Assembly (NCBI RefSeq): GCF_000283155.1 | Contig: NW_004454225.1 | Location: 2,495,664 to 2,559,663 of the forward strand | Source of the DNA: Ceratotherium simum simum | Lineage: Eukaryota; Chordata; Mammalia; Perissodactyla; Rhinocerotidae | Direction of reading: 5' to 3' | DNA: 64,000 nucleotides | Translations under genes and position numbers: made by a program | Notes under the pieces: generated by a model | What the model was told of the DNA's origin: nothing | Database searches by the model: none | What the model saw: the letters and a program-made list of their open reading frames with translations, nothing else | Shown: positions 27,601-35,122 of the stretch, piece after piece | Position numbering within the stretch: position 1 is the stretch's first letter | How the letters are laid out: each line of letters begins with the position of its first letter

Positions 27601-30600
27601 ACAGAGAAAACAGAGAATGAGGAAAATACAACCACATTTTGGCAAACACTTTTTCTGATAAATAAATTAAAAAAAAAAAAAAAAGTTTATTTTTCCCCCA
27701 AAGCCCCCGTAGATAGTTGTATGTCATAGCTGCACATCCTTCTAGTTGCTGTATGTGGGACACGGCCTCAGCATGGCCAGAGAAGCGGTGCATCGGTGTG
27801 CGCCCGGGATCCAAACCTGGGCCGCCAGTAGCAGAGCGCGCGCACTTAACCGCTAAGCCACCGGGCCAGCCCTGTTTCTGATAAACTTTAACTCAAACTT
27901 CTTTGCATATTGTATGAGACTCTCCAACTTCAAATTCTACTCATCTTTTTTTTTTTTTTTTTGGTGAGGAAGATTGGCCCTGAGCTAACATCTGTGTGCA
28001 TCTTCCTCTATTTTGTATGTGGGATGCTGCCACAGCATGGCCTGATGAGTGGTGTGTAGGTCCGCACCCAGGACCCGAACCTGCAAACCCTGGGCCCCCG
28101 AAACAGAGCATGTGAACTTAACCACTATGCCACCAGGCTGGCCCCTCACTGTCCATCTTTTACACCAGCTTTGTCGGAACTAACCTGAAGTTCCCCAAAT
28201 GCTGATTTACACATTAGGGCCTTTGAACATGCTTTTTGTTCTGTCTAAATGTCTCCTATCACCCTCCTATTTCATTTTGCCTAGCAAACTCCTACTCTTC
28301 TTCAAAACCTTGGGGGCTTCCCATCACCTTCACAGGTGCAGCCCACCACTTATTCCTTGGTACCACCAGGCCTTGACCACACCTCTACTATACACTTAAG
28401 AAGAGCTTCCTGAGGACAGGGACTCTTTCACTGACCCTTGTATCCAGAAGGCCTTGTACAGCAAGTCGACAAGTTCCTCTACTTGGTTTCTACTTCTAAA
28501 AGGAAGGTACTAAGTCTATATGGTAAAAAGTCCAGTGTAATGTTAAGTGTATGAGCTACAGAGGCAGACAGTTGGGCCCAATTTTCTCTTCTGATACCAA
28601 CTGGAGGAAAGTACTCTGAATAAGCTTCTCACAAAGTTCTAAGGATAGGTGTGCCTGGGCTCTGAGTCACAGATCAATAATAGGTGGAGTGGAAGGAGGA
28701 ACGAGGAGGGCTCTTTAATATTTGTGTATGATGAATTTTTTAATAGTCAGCATTTATTCAGTGCAGTGTAATTCTTTTAGAACATTACAAAATTAAAAAA
28801 CAAAAAATTTTAAAATAAACAATAGAGAAAAAAGAAGTTCGCTGAAAGTTATTGATTAATTATTAGCATTACAATTCCAAAGTCTGTTCCAGTGTCTAAA
28901 CCCCTCTAGGCAATTCCAACTAATTTCACTTTGCAAATTCTAGACTGTTAAAGTCTAGAATTTGCCTAGTCTCTTAATTACAAATGTACATTTCTACAAA
29001 TAAAGTCTATCTTTCAAGCTAATCTAATGAGAACCAGAAATATAAATCTAATTAGACCCAAAATCTTGAGAATTATTTACACATGAGGCCATTAATTGTA
29101 TCATATAATAGTCATCAACTGGAGATATAGCATTCTCCTGAAACAGTACAATTCTGGTTTTCAAATACTTGAGATTATCTGCAATTATCCCAAGGTGTGC
29201 CACAAAACACTCAAAATGATTAATTTATTTTAATTTTTAAAATGTGTGTGTGTGTATGCATAATACCACACTTGATGTGAGAAAGTGAAGAATTTGCAAA
29301 GAAGTGAATAAGCAAATATGAAACATGTCAACTCAAAAAGGTTGTAAATCAACATCTTAAACAATGATCCAACAATCCTTTGAGGAGCAGAAGCAACTAC
29401 TCCAAGCAGCCTTGCAGTTTATACCAGTATAAGTCACAAAGCTAGTGAGGGGCACAGCCAGGATTCCAACCCAGGCTGTCTGGCTCAAGCCAAAACACTG
29501 AGGCACTCAAGTGCTCTTAACCACTATGTTAAGCTGACTCTCATTGACCATCTCAAAGCTTTGGTTGAACATCATGCTCAGTACATCTAATTAAACATGA
29601 GCTATCACCACAATACTATACCATTAAAAACAATGCCATTTTTCTCATCAACTGTAGTGACATTTTTGTGTGAAATTTTTTTCCTTTGGTAGCAACCAGA
29701 ACAAAGTAGGGCCCATGTTGTGTGGTTTAACTTTAATACAGAAGTTTGCAAAAAGACTCTGAGAACCACTCTTCAGCATGATAGTTCAAAAGAATAACAA
29801 AACACAATGCAACCTCTCACCCAGATGTGTGCTAGGAACAGTACTATCTCGATGGAAAAAAAATTATTTTCACAAAAGTATATCTACAGTATTAGATAAT
29901 CTAACATAGTTTATGGGAAAAAGAAAAACCATAGCAAATTCAGGGTGAATAATTTCAAGGAGAACTTTAACAAGAGAAAAACAGCCAATAAGAAGAGAAA
30001 AAAATAGAAATGTCTTTGTAGGTTAAATAGTCATGGGTCAGGGCCGGCCCCGTGGCTTGGTGGTTAAGTGAGCGCGCTCCACTGCTGGCGACCCGGGTTC
30101 GGATCCCGGGCTCGCACCGACGCGCTGCTTCTCTGGCCATGCTGAGGCCGCGTCCCACATACAGCAACTAGAAGGATGTGCAGCTATGACACACAACTAT
30201 CTACTGGGGCTTTGGGGGGAAAAAAATAAATAAATAAAATCTTTAAAAAAAAAAAAAAAATAGTCATGGGTCATTTAACAATGGGGATGAGTTCTGAGAA
30301 ATGTATCACTAGGCAATTTCGTCGCTGTGCAAACATCAGAGTGTACTTAACACAAACTTAGATGGTATAGCCTATTACATAACTAGGTTATATGGTATTA
30401 ATCTTATGGGACCACTGTTGTATATGTGGTCAGTCCTGGAGGAAAACCGTCGCTATGCAGCACGTGACTGTAGTGCTATATCATCTCTACCCCCAGTCAC
30501 TTACAGCGGGGCTCAGAAAACTATGGCCCAAGAGCCAAATCCAATCCACTGCCTGCTTTTGTAAGTAGGATTTTTTTGGAACACAGCTCTGCCCATTGAT

Positions 30601-33141
30601 TTACTCATTGTCAATGACTGCTTTCACACAATGACAATGTTGAGTAGCTGCTCCAGAGACTGTACACAAAGTCTAAAATATTTACCATCTGCCTCCTTAC
30701 AGAAAAAGTTTACCAACCCTTACTTCATTTCTTTTACAGTACTTAACATTCTCTAAAATTATTTATTTTTTTGTTTACTCAATTATTGTCTGACCTCTCC
30801 ACTAGAATGCAAACTTCATGAAGAAAAAGACTTTGTTCTCCACTGTATTTCTAGCGCCCAGAACAGCACATGGCACATAGAAAGCAATAAAGGTGCTGAA
30901 TGAATGGCGTTTATTGAGAGAAAGAAAGGAGAACATTCTATATCTTCCCATTCTCTCCTAGATACACTCCAACTATTCACCCCACCGATTCCACCAGAAC
31001 AGGTCTATCAACGTGATAAATCCAATGGTTAATTCTCAGTTCTCATCTTATTTGACCCATCAGCAGCATCTGACCCAGTTGGTCTACATCCTTCTCTATG
31101 TGACTTTCAGAACACCACATTCTCTTCGTTTTCCTCCTACCCTACTGGCCCTTCCTTAGTCTCCTATGCTGGTGCTATCTCATTTCCCCAACCTCTTTTT
31201 TTTTTTTTTTTAAGATTTTATTTATTTATTTTTTCCCCCCAAAGCCCAGTAGACAGTTGTATGTCATAGCTGCACATTCTTCTAGTTGCTGTATGTGGGA
31301 CGCGGCCTCAGCATGACCAGAGAAGCGGTGTGTCGGTGCGCAGCCAGGATCCGAACCCGGGCCGCCAGCAGCAGAGCGCACGCACTTAACCGCTAAGCCA
31401 CGGGGCCGGCCCACCCCAACCTCTTAATGTTGGTGTGCTCCAAGGCTCAGTCTTTCACACTTTTCTCTCAGTCTACACTTATTTCCTTGGTGAGCTCATC
31501 TGGTCTCATGACTACTCTTAGGCATTTCAAACTTAACTAGCTCAAAACCAAAACCAAACTCTTAATCTTTCCCCTCAAACCTGTTCCTTTAACAGCCTTC
31601 ACCAACGCAGTAACTGAGAACATCACCCTTCCAGATGCTCAAGCCAAAAACTCTTGGGAGTCAACCAACCCTCATTCTGTTACACTCCATAGCCAATCCA
31701 CCATCAAACCCTGCTGGCTCTAGCTTACAAAAATATACTAGGTTAATGATCACTTCTCACCACCTCCACTGCTACCATCCTGGTCCAGGCCATATCATCT
31801 CTTCCCTGAGACGATGTAATAGCCCCCTGACTATAAGTCTCTCTGCTTCCACCCTTGCTCCCTTACAGTCTACTCTCAACAGACCAGCCAGGGTGATCAT
31901 GTTTAAAATGAAAATCAGCAAGTTGCTGCACGCTCAAAAACTCCAACAGCCAGCTAGCTCTCTTTCCCACTCAGAGTTAACGTCTCACACAGTTTGGTCC
32001 CCTGCAACACTGTTGCCTCCACTCCAGACACACAGGCCTCCATGCCCATCCTAGAGCACGTCAAGCAGGATTCCCTCTCAGCACCTTTACACTAGCTGAA
32101 AGGCTCTCCCGGTTCAATTGAAGGAACCAAGACTCCTGAATGGCACTTCCATGAACTCTTGTGTCACCTAACTCGCATAACAACTCTGTGAGGTAGGTAT
32201 TGATAGCGCCACTTGACAGATTAGGAAAGTGAGGTTTACAGGCCACCTATCTAACAAACGATGGAGTTAGGGTTCAACCCCGATTAGTCTGCACAGACCA
32301 CGAGCTCTCCGTGAAGTTTTGGGGGGCTAAAAGGAGCGGACTCATGGTATTCCTCTGAAGTCATAGTGATTGCAACTGCTAAAGGTGCATGCTAACAGAG
32401 AAGAGTACGAGAAAGGGCAGTCCAAGAGAGAAGAGGAGAACCAGGAGAGGAAGACACCCAAGCCAAGAGTGGAAAGTTTCAAAGAAAAGAGAGGGGTGTC
32501 AAATGGAACTGAGATATCCAGAAGCCCAAGAACCAAGCACACAACTCAAGCAAACCGCACCTGTGTAGACAGCAACTCAGATCTTGATTAAAAAATAATA
32601 TTGGCCAGAGATATCCTATTAGGTACTCCCACTTACACAAGTGTGTGAAAGTAGACTGTAGTTAAGCATGTGATTAAGCAAAAGAGCTTCACCCCTAGGT
32701 TTTCCTCAGGCCCAGGGAGGCAAAGTTTCTGAAGGCGGTGGGGGCGGGGTAGGGGTATGACCGGCATTTAAGTTTCAGAAGGCAAAGAAAACAGTAACTC
32801 TCTTCTTCCCGACTCCCTGTTGGGTATGTGGGACCACCGCAGACTACACCCCAGATGTTCTCGAAGAGGCCAGAGCGGCAGCCAGGAGCGGAGGGTGCGT
32901 CGGCCCTCACCACAAATTCTTCCAGCAACTTCTCGCCTACGCCCCATTCTTCTCCGTCCACAATCATGACAGGAGACACCAACCCGCAAGATCCCCCTCT
33001 CATCCCCATCCCCCAGCCATACCCGGGACCCGCCCCGGAGAAGCCCCACACCCCGCAGTAGCCCGGGCGTGACAGACCCCGCCTCACCACGGCTCCGGCC
33101 ACGGCGTGGACGAGGCTTTCGTAGGACAGCACGGAAGCCAT
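3514..33141 (-). CDS. SLC25A17: SLC25A17 gene, 5' part (coding exons 1-4; 3' exons outside window)
   Basis: Mitochondrial-carrier-family protein PMP34, which in characterised mammals sits in the peroxisomal membrane and exchanges CoA, FAD, NAD+ and adenine nucleotides (family knowledge). Join on the minus strand: 33141-33088, 7773-7713, 5132-5066, 3665-3514. Phases are continuous (54, 61, 67 and 152 nt) and give residues 1-111 of about 307. Visible landmarks: N-terminus [18 protein letters not shown]; the carrier signature PLDTAR (residues 29-34) at the end of helix 1; EGLLAPYRG (59-67), the usual post-loop motif; helix 2 from WFPVISS onward; and the start of helix 3 at GFVAG. There is no frameshift or internal stop. 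Intron 1 is 25.3 kb and carries most of the SINEs. The next gene upstream is ST13 on the same strand. Identification rests on recognising the protein sequence. Confidence 0.96.
4280..4755 (+). mobile_element. Old L1 3' UTR fragment
   Basis: Diverged L1M-type 3' end: TCAAATAATTCTGAAAAAAT, a purine-rich GAGGGAGGGAGAGAGC stretch, CACCTTTTCATAAATTTGAA, ending in an A-tail. SLC25A17 intron 3. Confidence 0.65.
5066..5132 (-). CDS. SLC25A17: SLC25A17 exon 3
   Basis: 67 nt, acceptor CTTATAG|TTGATG, donor GGCCT|GTGAGT. Encodes [21 protein letters not shown] plus split codons at each end (residues 39-61). This is the amphipathic matrix-side loop between carrier helices 1 and 2, rich in Lys and Arg. 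Confidence 0.96.
5496..6250 (-). mobile_element. RTE/BovB-like LINE fragment
   Basis: The minus strand from about 6250 down to 5690 reads a decayed reverse-transcriptase C-terminal region: [15 protein letters not shown], then [18 protein letters not shown] and [20 protein letters not shown]. This is the well-known order of the RTE/BovB family. The 3' end on the plus strand is TTGTTGTTGATACAGGCTGT with CGGTTCCGACTCCTGGCGAC. Frames shift between 6129 and 6010, so it is dead. Intron 2 of SLC25A17 begins left of 7713, so this lies inside intron 2. Confidence 0.8.
6545..7145 (+). mobile_element. Old L1 fragment (ORF2 end and 3' UTR)
   Basis: CAATCCCACTTCTGGGAATT followed by TATCCACACCATGGAACACT is the conserved L1 ORF2 C-terminal region; the rest is a diverged 3' UTR. 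SLC25A17 intron 2. Confidence 0.7.
7713..7773 (-). CDS. SLC25A17: SLC25A17 exon 2
   Basis: 61 nt, acceptor TTTGCAG|GGAAGC, donor CAGG|GTGAGTG. Encodes [20 protein letters not shown] (residues 19-38), including the Px[D/E]xx[R/K] carrier signature as PLDTAR. Ends in phase 1. Too short to stand out as an open reading frame; found by translating between splice sites. Confidence 0.96.
8410..8605 (+). repeat. ERE SINE 5, type A
   Basis: GGGCTGGCCCCGTGGCTTAG to GGGGCTTTGGGAGGG and tail. With SINE 6 it shares one outer duplication, AAGACCCTATGACA at 8396-8409 and 8871-8884. Confidence 0.93.
8616..8848 (+). repeat. ERE SINE 6, type B, inserted in the tail of SINE 5
   Basis: GGGGCCAGCCCCGTGGCATAG start; body GTGGAGGAAGATGGGCACGG. 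Flanked by AAAAAAATCT at 8606-8615 and 8849-8858, that is, within the A-rich tail of SINE 5. Confidence 0.93.
9269..9601 (-). repeat. ERE SINE 7, long mosaic form
   Basis: Minus-strand SINE with the type A body (AGCAACTAGAAGGATG) followed by the type B 3' module (two GAGGAAGA..GCTAACATC units). Flanked by TATACGTCTC at 9259-9268 and 9602-9611, so it inserted as one unit of about 330 bases. Confidence 0.92.
9896..10141 (+). repeat. ERE SINE 8, type B
   Basis: GGGGCCGGCCCGGTGGCACA start, two TGTTAGC..AGGGC units, long A-tail. In SLC25A17 intron 1. Confidence 0.93.
10755..11207 (+). mobile_element. MaLR-like LTR (MLT1-type)
   Basis: GGCAGAATAATGTCCCCCCC start, GAGATTATTCTGGATTATA, GTGGGCCCAGTGTGATCACA, CTAGAGCCTCCAGAAAGG, and an end at TTGTGTTGTTTTAAGCCACT then CGAATACAAC. 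This block order is typical of mammalian MLT1-like LTRs. No internal retroviral sequence is seen. Confidence 0.7.
11632..11884 (+). repeat. ERE SINE 9, type B
   Basis: CGGGGGCTGGCCTGGTGGTG start; tail of A. Flanks AATTTAAGGG and ACTTTAAGGG are an imperfect duplication. Confidence 0.9.
12145..12560 (-). mobile_element. L1 3' UTR fragment, antisense
   Basis: TAACATAAAATTAACCATTT, TCATCACCCTAAAAGAAAAC and TTTCACTTAGCATAGTGTTT are the familiar antisense blocks of L1M 3' regions. Confidence 0.65.
12561..12675 (+). mobile_element. Short L1-type 3' end, sense
   Basis: TACACTTTAAAATGGCTAAT, then a polyadenylation-like CTCAATTAAAAA terminus. Adjacent to but opposite in direction from the preceding L1 piece. 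Confidence 0.5.
12690..12860 (+). repeat. MIR SINE relic
   Basis: Contains the MIR core order: CCATGAAGTTAAGTACTATT, ACTTTAAAGATGAGGAAAAA, a TTTGCAAGTGGCAGAATCAG block and CAGAGTCCAGATTCTTAACC. Confidence 0.7.
12985..13530. other. Unassigned intronic sequence
   Basis: AT-rich SLC25A17 intron 1 sequence. I see no exon, RNA gene or clear repeat. Confidence 0.5.
13531..13720 (+). repeat. MIR-like relic
   Basis: Diverged core with CCAAAGCCAGAGAGGCAGAG and GTTGGAACCTAGACGTCTCG, fitting the second half of a MIR. Confidence 0.4.
13825..14084 (-). repeat. ERE SINE 10, older type B
   Basis: T-rich head, GAGGAAGATTAGCCC units, and a GGGCTTGCCC end. Duplication TCAAACAAGAAAT at 13812-13824 and 14085-14097. 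More diverged than most copies. Confidence 0.9.
14334..14576 (+). repeat. ERE SINE 11, type B
   Basis: GGGGGCCAGCCCAGGGGCAC start; the flanks share AAAAAAA(T)GTTATG. Inverted relative to SINE 10, 250 bases away. Confidence 0.92.
14795..15042 (+). repeat. ERE SINE 12, diverged type B
   Basis: GGGGCTAGCCCCATGGTTTAG start, GTTCGGATCTCAGGCGC B-box-like region, AACAGATGTTCGCTCAGAGC end. Confidence 0.88.
15119..15663 (+). mobile_element. Solo LTR, 545 bp, with 4 bp target-site duplication
   Basis: Begins TGTGGGGGATCAG and ends CTCCCCTACA, an imperfect TG...CA inverted repeat. Directly flanked by GATG at 15115-15118 and 15664-15667. ATTAAA near 15562 could be its poly(A) signal. No gag, pol or env sequence adjoins it, so it is a solo LTR from recombination. 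A 4-base duplication fits ERV1 (gammaretrovirus-like) integration. Confidence 0.75.
15800..16330 (+). repeat. Ancient interspersed repeat, family unclear
   Basis: Has the phrasing of a mammal-wide repeat (GACTTCCAGGTTTCTGGCTT, GAAGATGTCCAGCAGGTAGC, TTGGAAGTCATTGGAATATA). Related-looking text occurs at 24060-24500 and 53335-53800. Confidence 0.45.
17607..17842 (-). repeat. ERE SINE 13, type B, nested in L1
   Basis: Duplication CTTCACTTTCTT at 17595-17606 and 17843-17854. Ends GGCCGGCCCC on the plus strand. Confidence 0.95.
19067..19284 (-). repeat. ERE SINE 14, type A, nested in L1
   Basis: Duplication TAAACATTTTG at 19056-19066 and 19285-19295. The tail has a (TTTG)n run, CCCCCAAAGCCCCAG head and AGGGCCGGCCC end. 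Confidence 0.95.
21051..23500. other. Mostly unassigned SLC25A17 intron 1 sequence
   Basis: About 2.4 kb without ERE, MIR or recognisable exon. One of the longest SINE-free stretches in the intron. The short open frames at 21312-21542 and 22978-23235 show no recognisable protein family and lack splice-site support. Confidence 0.45.
23505..23720 (+). repeat. MIR SINE relic
   Basis: GCATAGACTTTGGAATAAAA, CAACTCCCTCATTTGTAATT, GTTGCTGTGATATGTGAGAA and AAGCACCTGGGATTGTACCA follow the MIR order. Confidence 0.7.
23782..23973 (-). repeat. ERE SINE 15, older type B
   Basis: Duplication CTAGGACTCA at 23772-23781 and 23974-23983. Single GCTGAGGAAGATTAGCCC unit, so a shorter form. Confidence 0.92.
24060..24500 (+). 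repeat. Ancient interspersed repeat, family unclear
   Basis: Purine-rich diverged text (AGTCAATGATGGCCTCTGGA, GAACATGTTTGAGGGCTGAA) resembling other ancient mammal-wide copies in the window. Confidence 0.35.
24775..24940 (+). repeat. MIR SINE relic
   Basis: TCCAGGCATTGTGCTAGGTG, GAACTCAATAGGTGGAGTGT, TTATAGCTCAGAAAATACAG: typical MIR core. Confidence 0.65.
24989..25237 (+). repeat. ERE SINE 16, type B
   Basis: AGGGGCCGGCCCGGTGGCGC start; duplication AAAAAAATTAAG at 24977-24988 and 25238-25249. One of the copies closest to the common sequence. Confidence 0.95.
25256..25506 (+). repeat. ERE SINE 17, long mosaic form
   Basis: GGGCCGGCCCGGTGGCGTAG start, type A middle (GAAGAACTAGAAGGATC..GGGGCTTTGGGG), then a type B GAGGAAGATTGGCAACAGATG module and a (TCC)n end. 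A(n)TTAAG recurs on its right at 25507-25520. Confidence 0.9.
25650..26010 (+). mobile_element. L1 3' UTR fragment
   Basis: AACTATGGACTTTGGGTGAT, GTGTCAATGTAGGTTCATCA, CACTCTGGTGGGGGATGCTG and CCTAAAACTGCTCTAAAAAA are the well-known order of an old L1 3' end. Confidence 0.8.
26034..26236 (+). repeat. ERE SINE 18, short type B
   Basis: GGGGCCAGCCCAGTGGCATAG to TTCCTCACCAAAA. Lacks the second GGATTGGC unit. Lies in the tail of an L1 3' end. Confidence 0.92.
26260..26440 (+). repeat. MIR SINE relic
   Basis: Well-preserved core: CATTTTATAGATGAAGAAAC, AAAGTCACCCAGATGATAAG, GGGATTTGAACTCAGGCAGT. Confidence 0.85.
26575..26725 (+). repeat. MIR SINE relic
   Basis: CATTTACTGGGCCCCTATTA, ATTCACAAAACCCTGTGAGG and TTTTACAAATGAGAATCAGA fit MIR. 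Confidence 0.65.
27005..27472 (+). mobile_element. Ancient LTR-like repeat
   Basis: The right end, CAGTAAAATTCCTTTTTGTC then GCTTGCAACCAGAGAAGCCT and AACTGATAACACA, reads like an ERVL-type LTR terminus. Left boundary is uncertain. Confidence 0.45.
27663..27874 (-). repeat. ERE SINE 19, type A
   Basis: Duplication TTTCTGATAAA at 27652-27662 and 27875-27885. CCCCCAAAGCCCCCGTAGAT head on the plus strand. Confidence 0.95.
27945..28145 (-). repeat. ERE SINE 20, older type B
   Basis: T17 run, GGTGAGGAAGATTGGCCCTG, CACCAGGCTGGCCCC end. No clear duplication; more diverged. Confidence 0.88.
28155..28480 (+). repeat. L2-like LINE relic
   Basis: GGGCCTTTGAACATGCTTTT, CTACTCTTCTTCAAAACCTT and GAGGACAGGGACTCTTTCAC follow the L2 3' region. 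Confidence 0.6.
28485..29370. other. Unassigned intronic sequence
   Basis: AT-rich, SINE-free. A short (GT)n run lies near 29244-29255. A 16-base inverted repeat, AAATTCTAGACTGTTA and its near complement around 28935-28965, is the only structure noted. Confidence 0.45.
29375..29540 (+). repeat. MIR SINE relic
   Basis: AAGTCACAAAGCTAGTGAGG, GATTCCAACCCAGGCTGTCT and GCTCTTAACCACTATGTTAA are the MIR 3' half. Confidence 0.75.
30041..30257 (+). repeat. ERE SINE 21, type A
   Basis: GGGCCGGCCCCGTGGCTTGG start; duplication AAATAGTCATGGGTCA at 30025-30040 and 30258-30273. Confidence 0.95.
30262..30470 (+). mobile_element. Short non-autonomous DNA transposon, second copy
   Basis: Starts AGTCATGGGTCATTTAACAA, ends GCAGCACGTGACTG. 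Same family as 597-805. SINE 21 inserted exactly at its left edge, so the edge lies inside the SINE's target duplication. Confidence 0.65.
30504..30721 (-). mobile_element. hAT-type non-autonomous DNA transposon relic
   Basis: Left end CAGCGGGGCTCAGAAAACTA; body AACACAGCTCTGCCCATTGA; right end AGTTTACCAACCCTTA, an imperfect inverted repeat. Same family in reverse as 50114-50306. Confidence 0.65.
30755..32090 (+). repeat. L2 LINE relics interrupted by SINE 22
   Basis: 30755-30915 is an L2 3' end (CACTAGAATGCAAACTTCAT, GCACATGGCACATAGAAAGC). 31010-32090 is upstream L2 text (GCATCTGACCCAGTTGGTCT, CTGGTCTCATGACTACTCTT, CACTCCATAGCCAATCCACC). The open frame at 31635-32054 is part of this relic, not a gene. 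Confidence 0.6.
31198..31413 (-). repeat. ERE SINE 22, type A, nested in L2
   Basis: Duplication CCCCAACCTCTT at 31186-31197 and 31414-31425. Confidence 0.95.
32160..32300 (+). repeat. MIR SINE relic
   Basis: AACTCTGTGAGGTAGGTATT, GACAGATTAGGAAAGTGAGG, GAGTTAGGGTTCAACCCCGA: MIR core. Confidence 0.65.
32690..33087. promoter_or_regulatory. CpG island extension into SLC25A17 intron 1
   Basis: The GC-rich block continues about 400 bases into intron 1, including a GC-box-like run (GGGGGCGGGGTAGGGG) near 32740. Open frames on both strands here have no recognisable protein similarity and are expected in stop-poor GC-rich DNA. Confidence 0.6.
33088..33141 (-). CDS. SLC25A17: SLC25A17 coding exon 1
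   Basis: Encodes the first 18 residues, [18 protein letters not shown], starting at the ATG read from 33141 down. Donor is GTG|GTGAGG, phase 0. It lies in a CpG-rich block, as expected for a housekeeping first exon. The reading frame stays open upstream of this ATG to another in-frame ATG at 33489. I chose the 33141 start because it matches the known PMP34 N-terminus. Confidence 0.95.
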
Positions 33142-33540
33142 CGGTGCGGTGCGCCGCAGACCCAACCACACTCTTCCCACAGGACCCACAGCCAGGCCAG
33201 CGAGTAAAAAAAGCGCCGTAGGCCACGGGACGGCCGTCACAAGCTCCACCTCTGAGGCCCGCCTCCTCCAGAGCAACCACTTCCGGGTCGCAAGTCGCCG
33301 GGTCTCCGGGCCAGGGTCAGCCGGGACCGGAAGAGGGGCGGAGAGCCTGGGAACGCCCCTTGGCTCTGGTTGGCCCCAGGGGCGAGTGCGGGCGGGGCCT
33401 CGCGGCCGTGGAGCGGTCCAACAGCCTGCAATCCGGCGCCCGCCTCCTGAGTCTGACGGGAGTTCTCTCGCGTTCCGCGACCTGGCCACTCGCGCTGCAC
33501 ACCTACTCCCAAAGCACTGGGGAATGCGGAAAGCCTAGAT
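33142..33540 (-). promoter_or_regulatory. SLC25A17: CpG-island promoter and 5' UTR of SLC25A17
   Basis: Strikingly GC- and CpG-rich compared with the AT-rich flanks. It holds two ETS-type motifs, ACTTCCGG at 279-286 and ACCGGAAG at 326-333 (add 33000), and GC boxes near 33335-33341 and 33390-33397. No TATA box is seen near the expected start. Together this fits a TATA-less housekeeping promoter; the exact transcription start cannot be fixed from sequence alone. Confidence 0.8.
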
Positions 33541-33724
33541 GGCCTCCTTTTTCTCTATTTCCCTCCTTCACCTGACAAGCTGGTGACAGGCAAGATGCAG
33601 GACTCAAGGTTTCCTGTTTCTCTGAGACTTCTCTCGTATGTTCTCTCGCTAGTATTTGAACAACCCTGGGCTGTGGTGGGGAGACAACTTGAGCTTCAGA
33701 TCAAAACGCTCAGATGCAGGTGGG

Positions 33725-33880
33725 AACATACTCGTTGGCAACAGGGAGTCACTTAACCGCTTTTGGTTTCCTCCTTTGTGAAACGACAGTGTTAATACTA
33801 ACACCTCCACTTGCTGTAAGGATTACAAAAGCTAACTTATGTACACGTACTTTATAAAACACTGAAGAAGTTTTTCCTCC
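33725..33880 (+). repeat. MIR SINE relic near the promoter
   Basis: AGTCACTTAACCGCTTTTGG, TCCTCCTTTGTGAAACGACA and GCTGTAAGGATTACAAAAGC fit MIR. Lies upstream of the SLC25A17 CpG island. Confidence 0.65.
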
Positions 33881-34879
33881 AGGTTGTAAAGTGAAGAACC
33901 AAATTACACAAAACTAGAGAAACCACATCCACCTCTAACCTAGGTCATATTGTGAGACGTTGTTTCAGGACTCCAACTTCTTTACTAGGGCACCATTGTC
34001 ACGTGTCTCTGCCACTTTCAGTACCAAGAAGTTTACTTTTATAATACCTTCGCTGATAGTTCTTGAGTACTTAATGCCAGACTCAGTGCTTTATGCCCAT
34101 TATCACATTTACTCCCCAGGAGAAGGCCCTCACAGTGTTCACCTAGTCATGTTTTCACAAAATTGGCAGAAAATATTTTAATCGCCATTAAGATCTCTTT
34201 CCACTTAAACTCCCCTTCATTTAGGGTGATGCTAGTGACCACGAGCTAACTGAAAGGTGAGTTGGGGACACAGCTGGATTTAGTGCTATCTATTTATATG
34301 TATGGTTAAGTTACCGCTAGACGTTCTGTTATAAGAATGGCTTCCAGGAATACTCCAACCACTCCCTAGGGTCATTACATAAAGGCGCAGGTCCAAAACT
34401 CAAATGAAGATAGGATTCCGGCACTGGAGAGACAGAGCTGGTCCATTGTAAAATTTAAGCAGAGGACTCAGTTCTCATTGACCCCTAATCAAAGTGGAAG
34501 CTCTCTCCTGTCAAGAATGTACTGGATTATGTAGCACACAGATTTACAAACACTTGACAAATACTCTCCCTTTATGATGGTAATTGAACACAATAGAATT
34601 TATCAGAATTCCCATTGTAGGGCACGAACCCAGAGCAGATAGCATGTCCATCCCTATGAATTCTTTTGCATCCCACTTCTCAAAAAATATTTTAATCAAC
34701 ATGGAATTATCTTTCTATTCTACTGAAAACACTACCAAGTTGTCATATAATCAGAGTATGCAGTGAAAAAGGTAGCAATTACACATGCACATCACTTAGT
34801 AAATGGAACTATTTCTGTAGTTATGATGTTTATTTCCAATTTTTAAAAATCATAGTTGTAATGCTCATCTCCAATTTTT
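33881..34879. other. Intergenic sequence, mostly unassigned
   Basis: Between the SLC25A17 promoter and the first intergenic SINE. A faint MIR-like piece is possible at 34060-34150 (CCAGACTCAGTGCTTTATGC). No exon or RNA gene is seen. Confidence 0.45.
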
Positions 34880-35122
34880 TTGGGGGAGGGGGTGAGGATG
34901 ATTGGCCCTGAGCCAACATTTGTTGCCAATTTTCCTCTTTTTGCATGAGGAAGATTGGCTCTAAGTTAACATCTGTGCCAGTTGTCCTCTATTTTGCATG
35001 TGGGTCGTCATCACAGCATGGCTTGACGAGCGTAGGTGCGCATCCGGGATCAGAACCTGTCAACTCCGGCCGTCAAAGCAGAGCACACCAAACTCAACCA
35101 CTACGCCACCAGGCCAGCCCCC
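34880..35122 (-). repeat. ERE SINE 23, older type B
   Basis: GGTGAGGATGATTGGCCCTG and CACCAGGCCAGCCCCC end. Near-duplication TCTCCAATTTTT / TTTCCAATTTTT. Confidence 0.9.

Noticed and set aside
31635..32054. 139-codon plus-strand open frame
   Set aside because: It lies within an L2-type LINE relic and has no start or splice context.
33149..33538. 129-codon plus-strand open frame across the CpG island
   Set aside because: It overlaps SLC25A17 exon 1 and promoter in antisense, has no recognisable domain, and long frames are expected in stop-poor GC-rich DNA.
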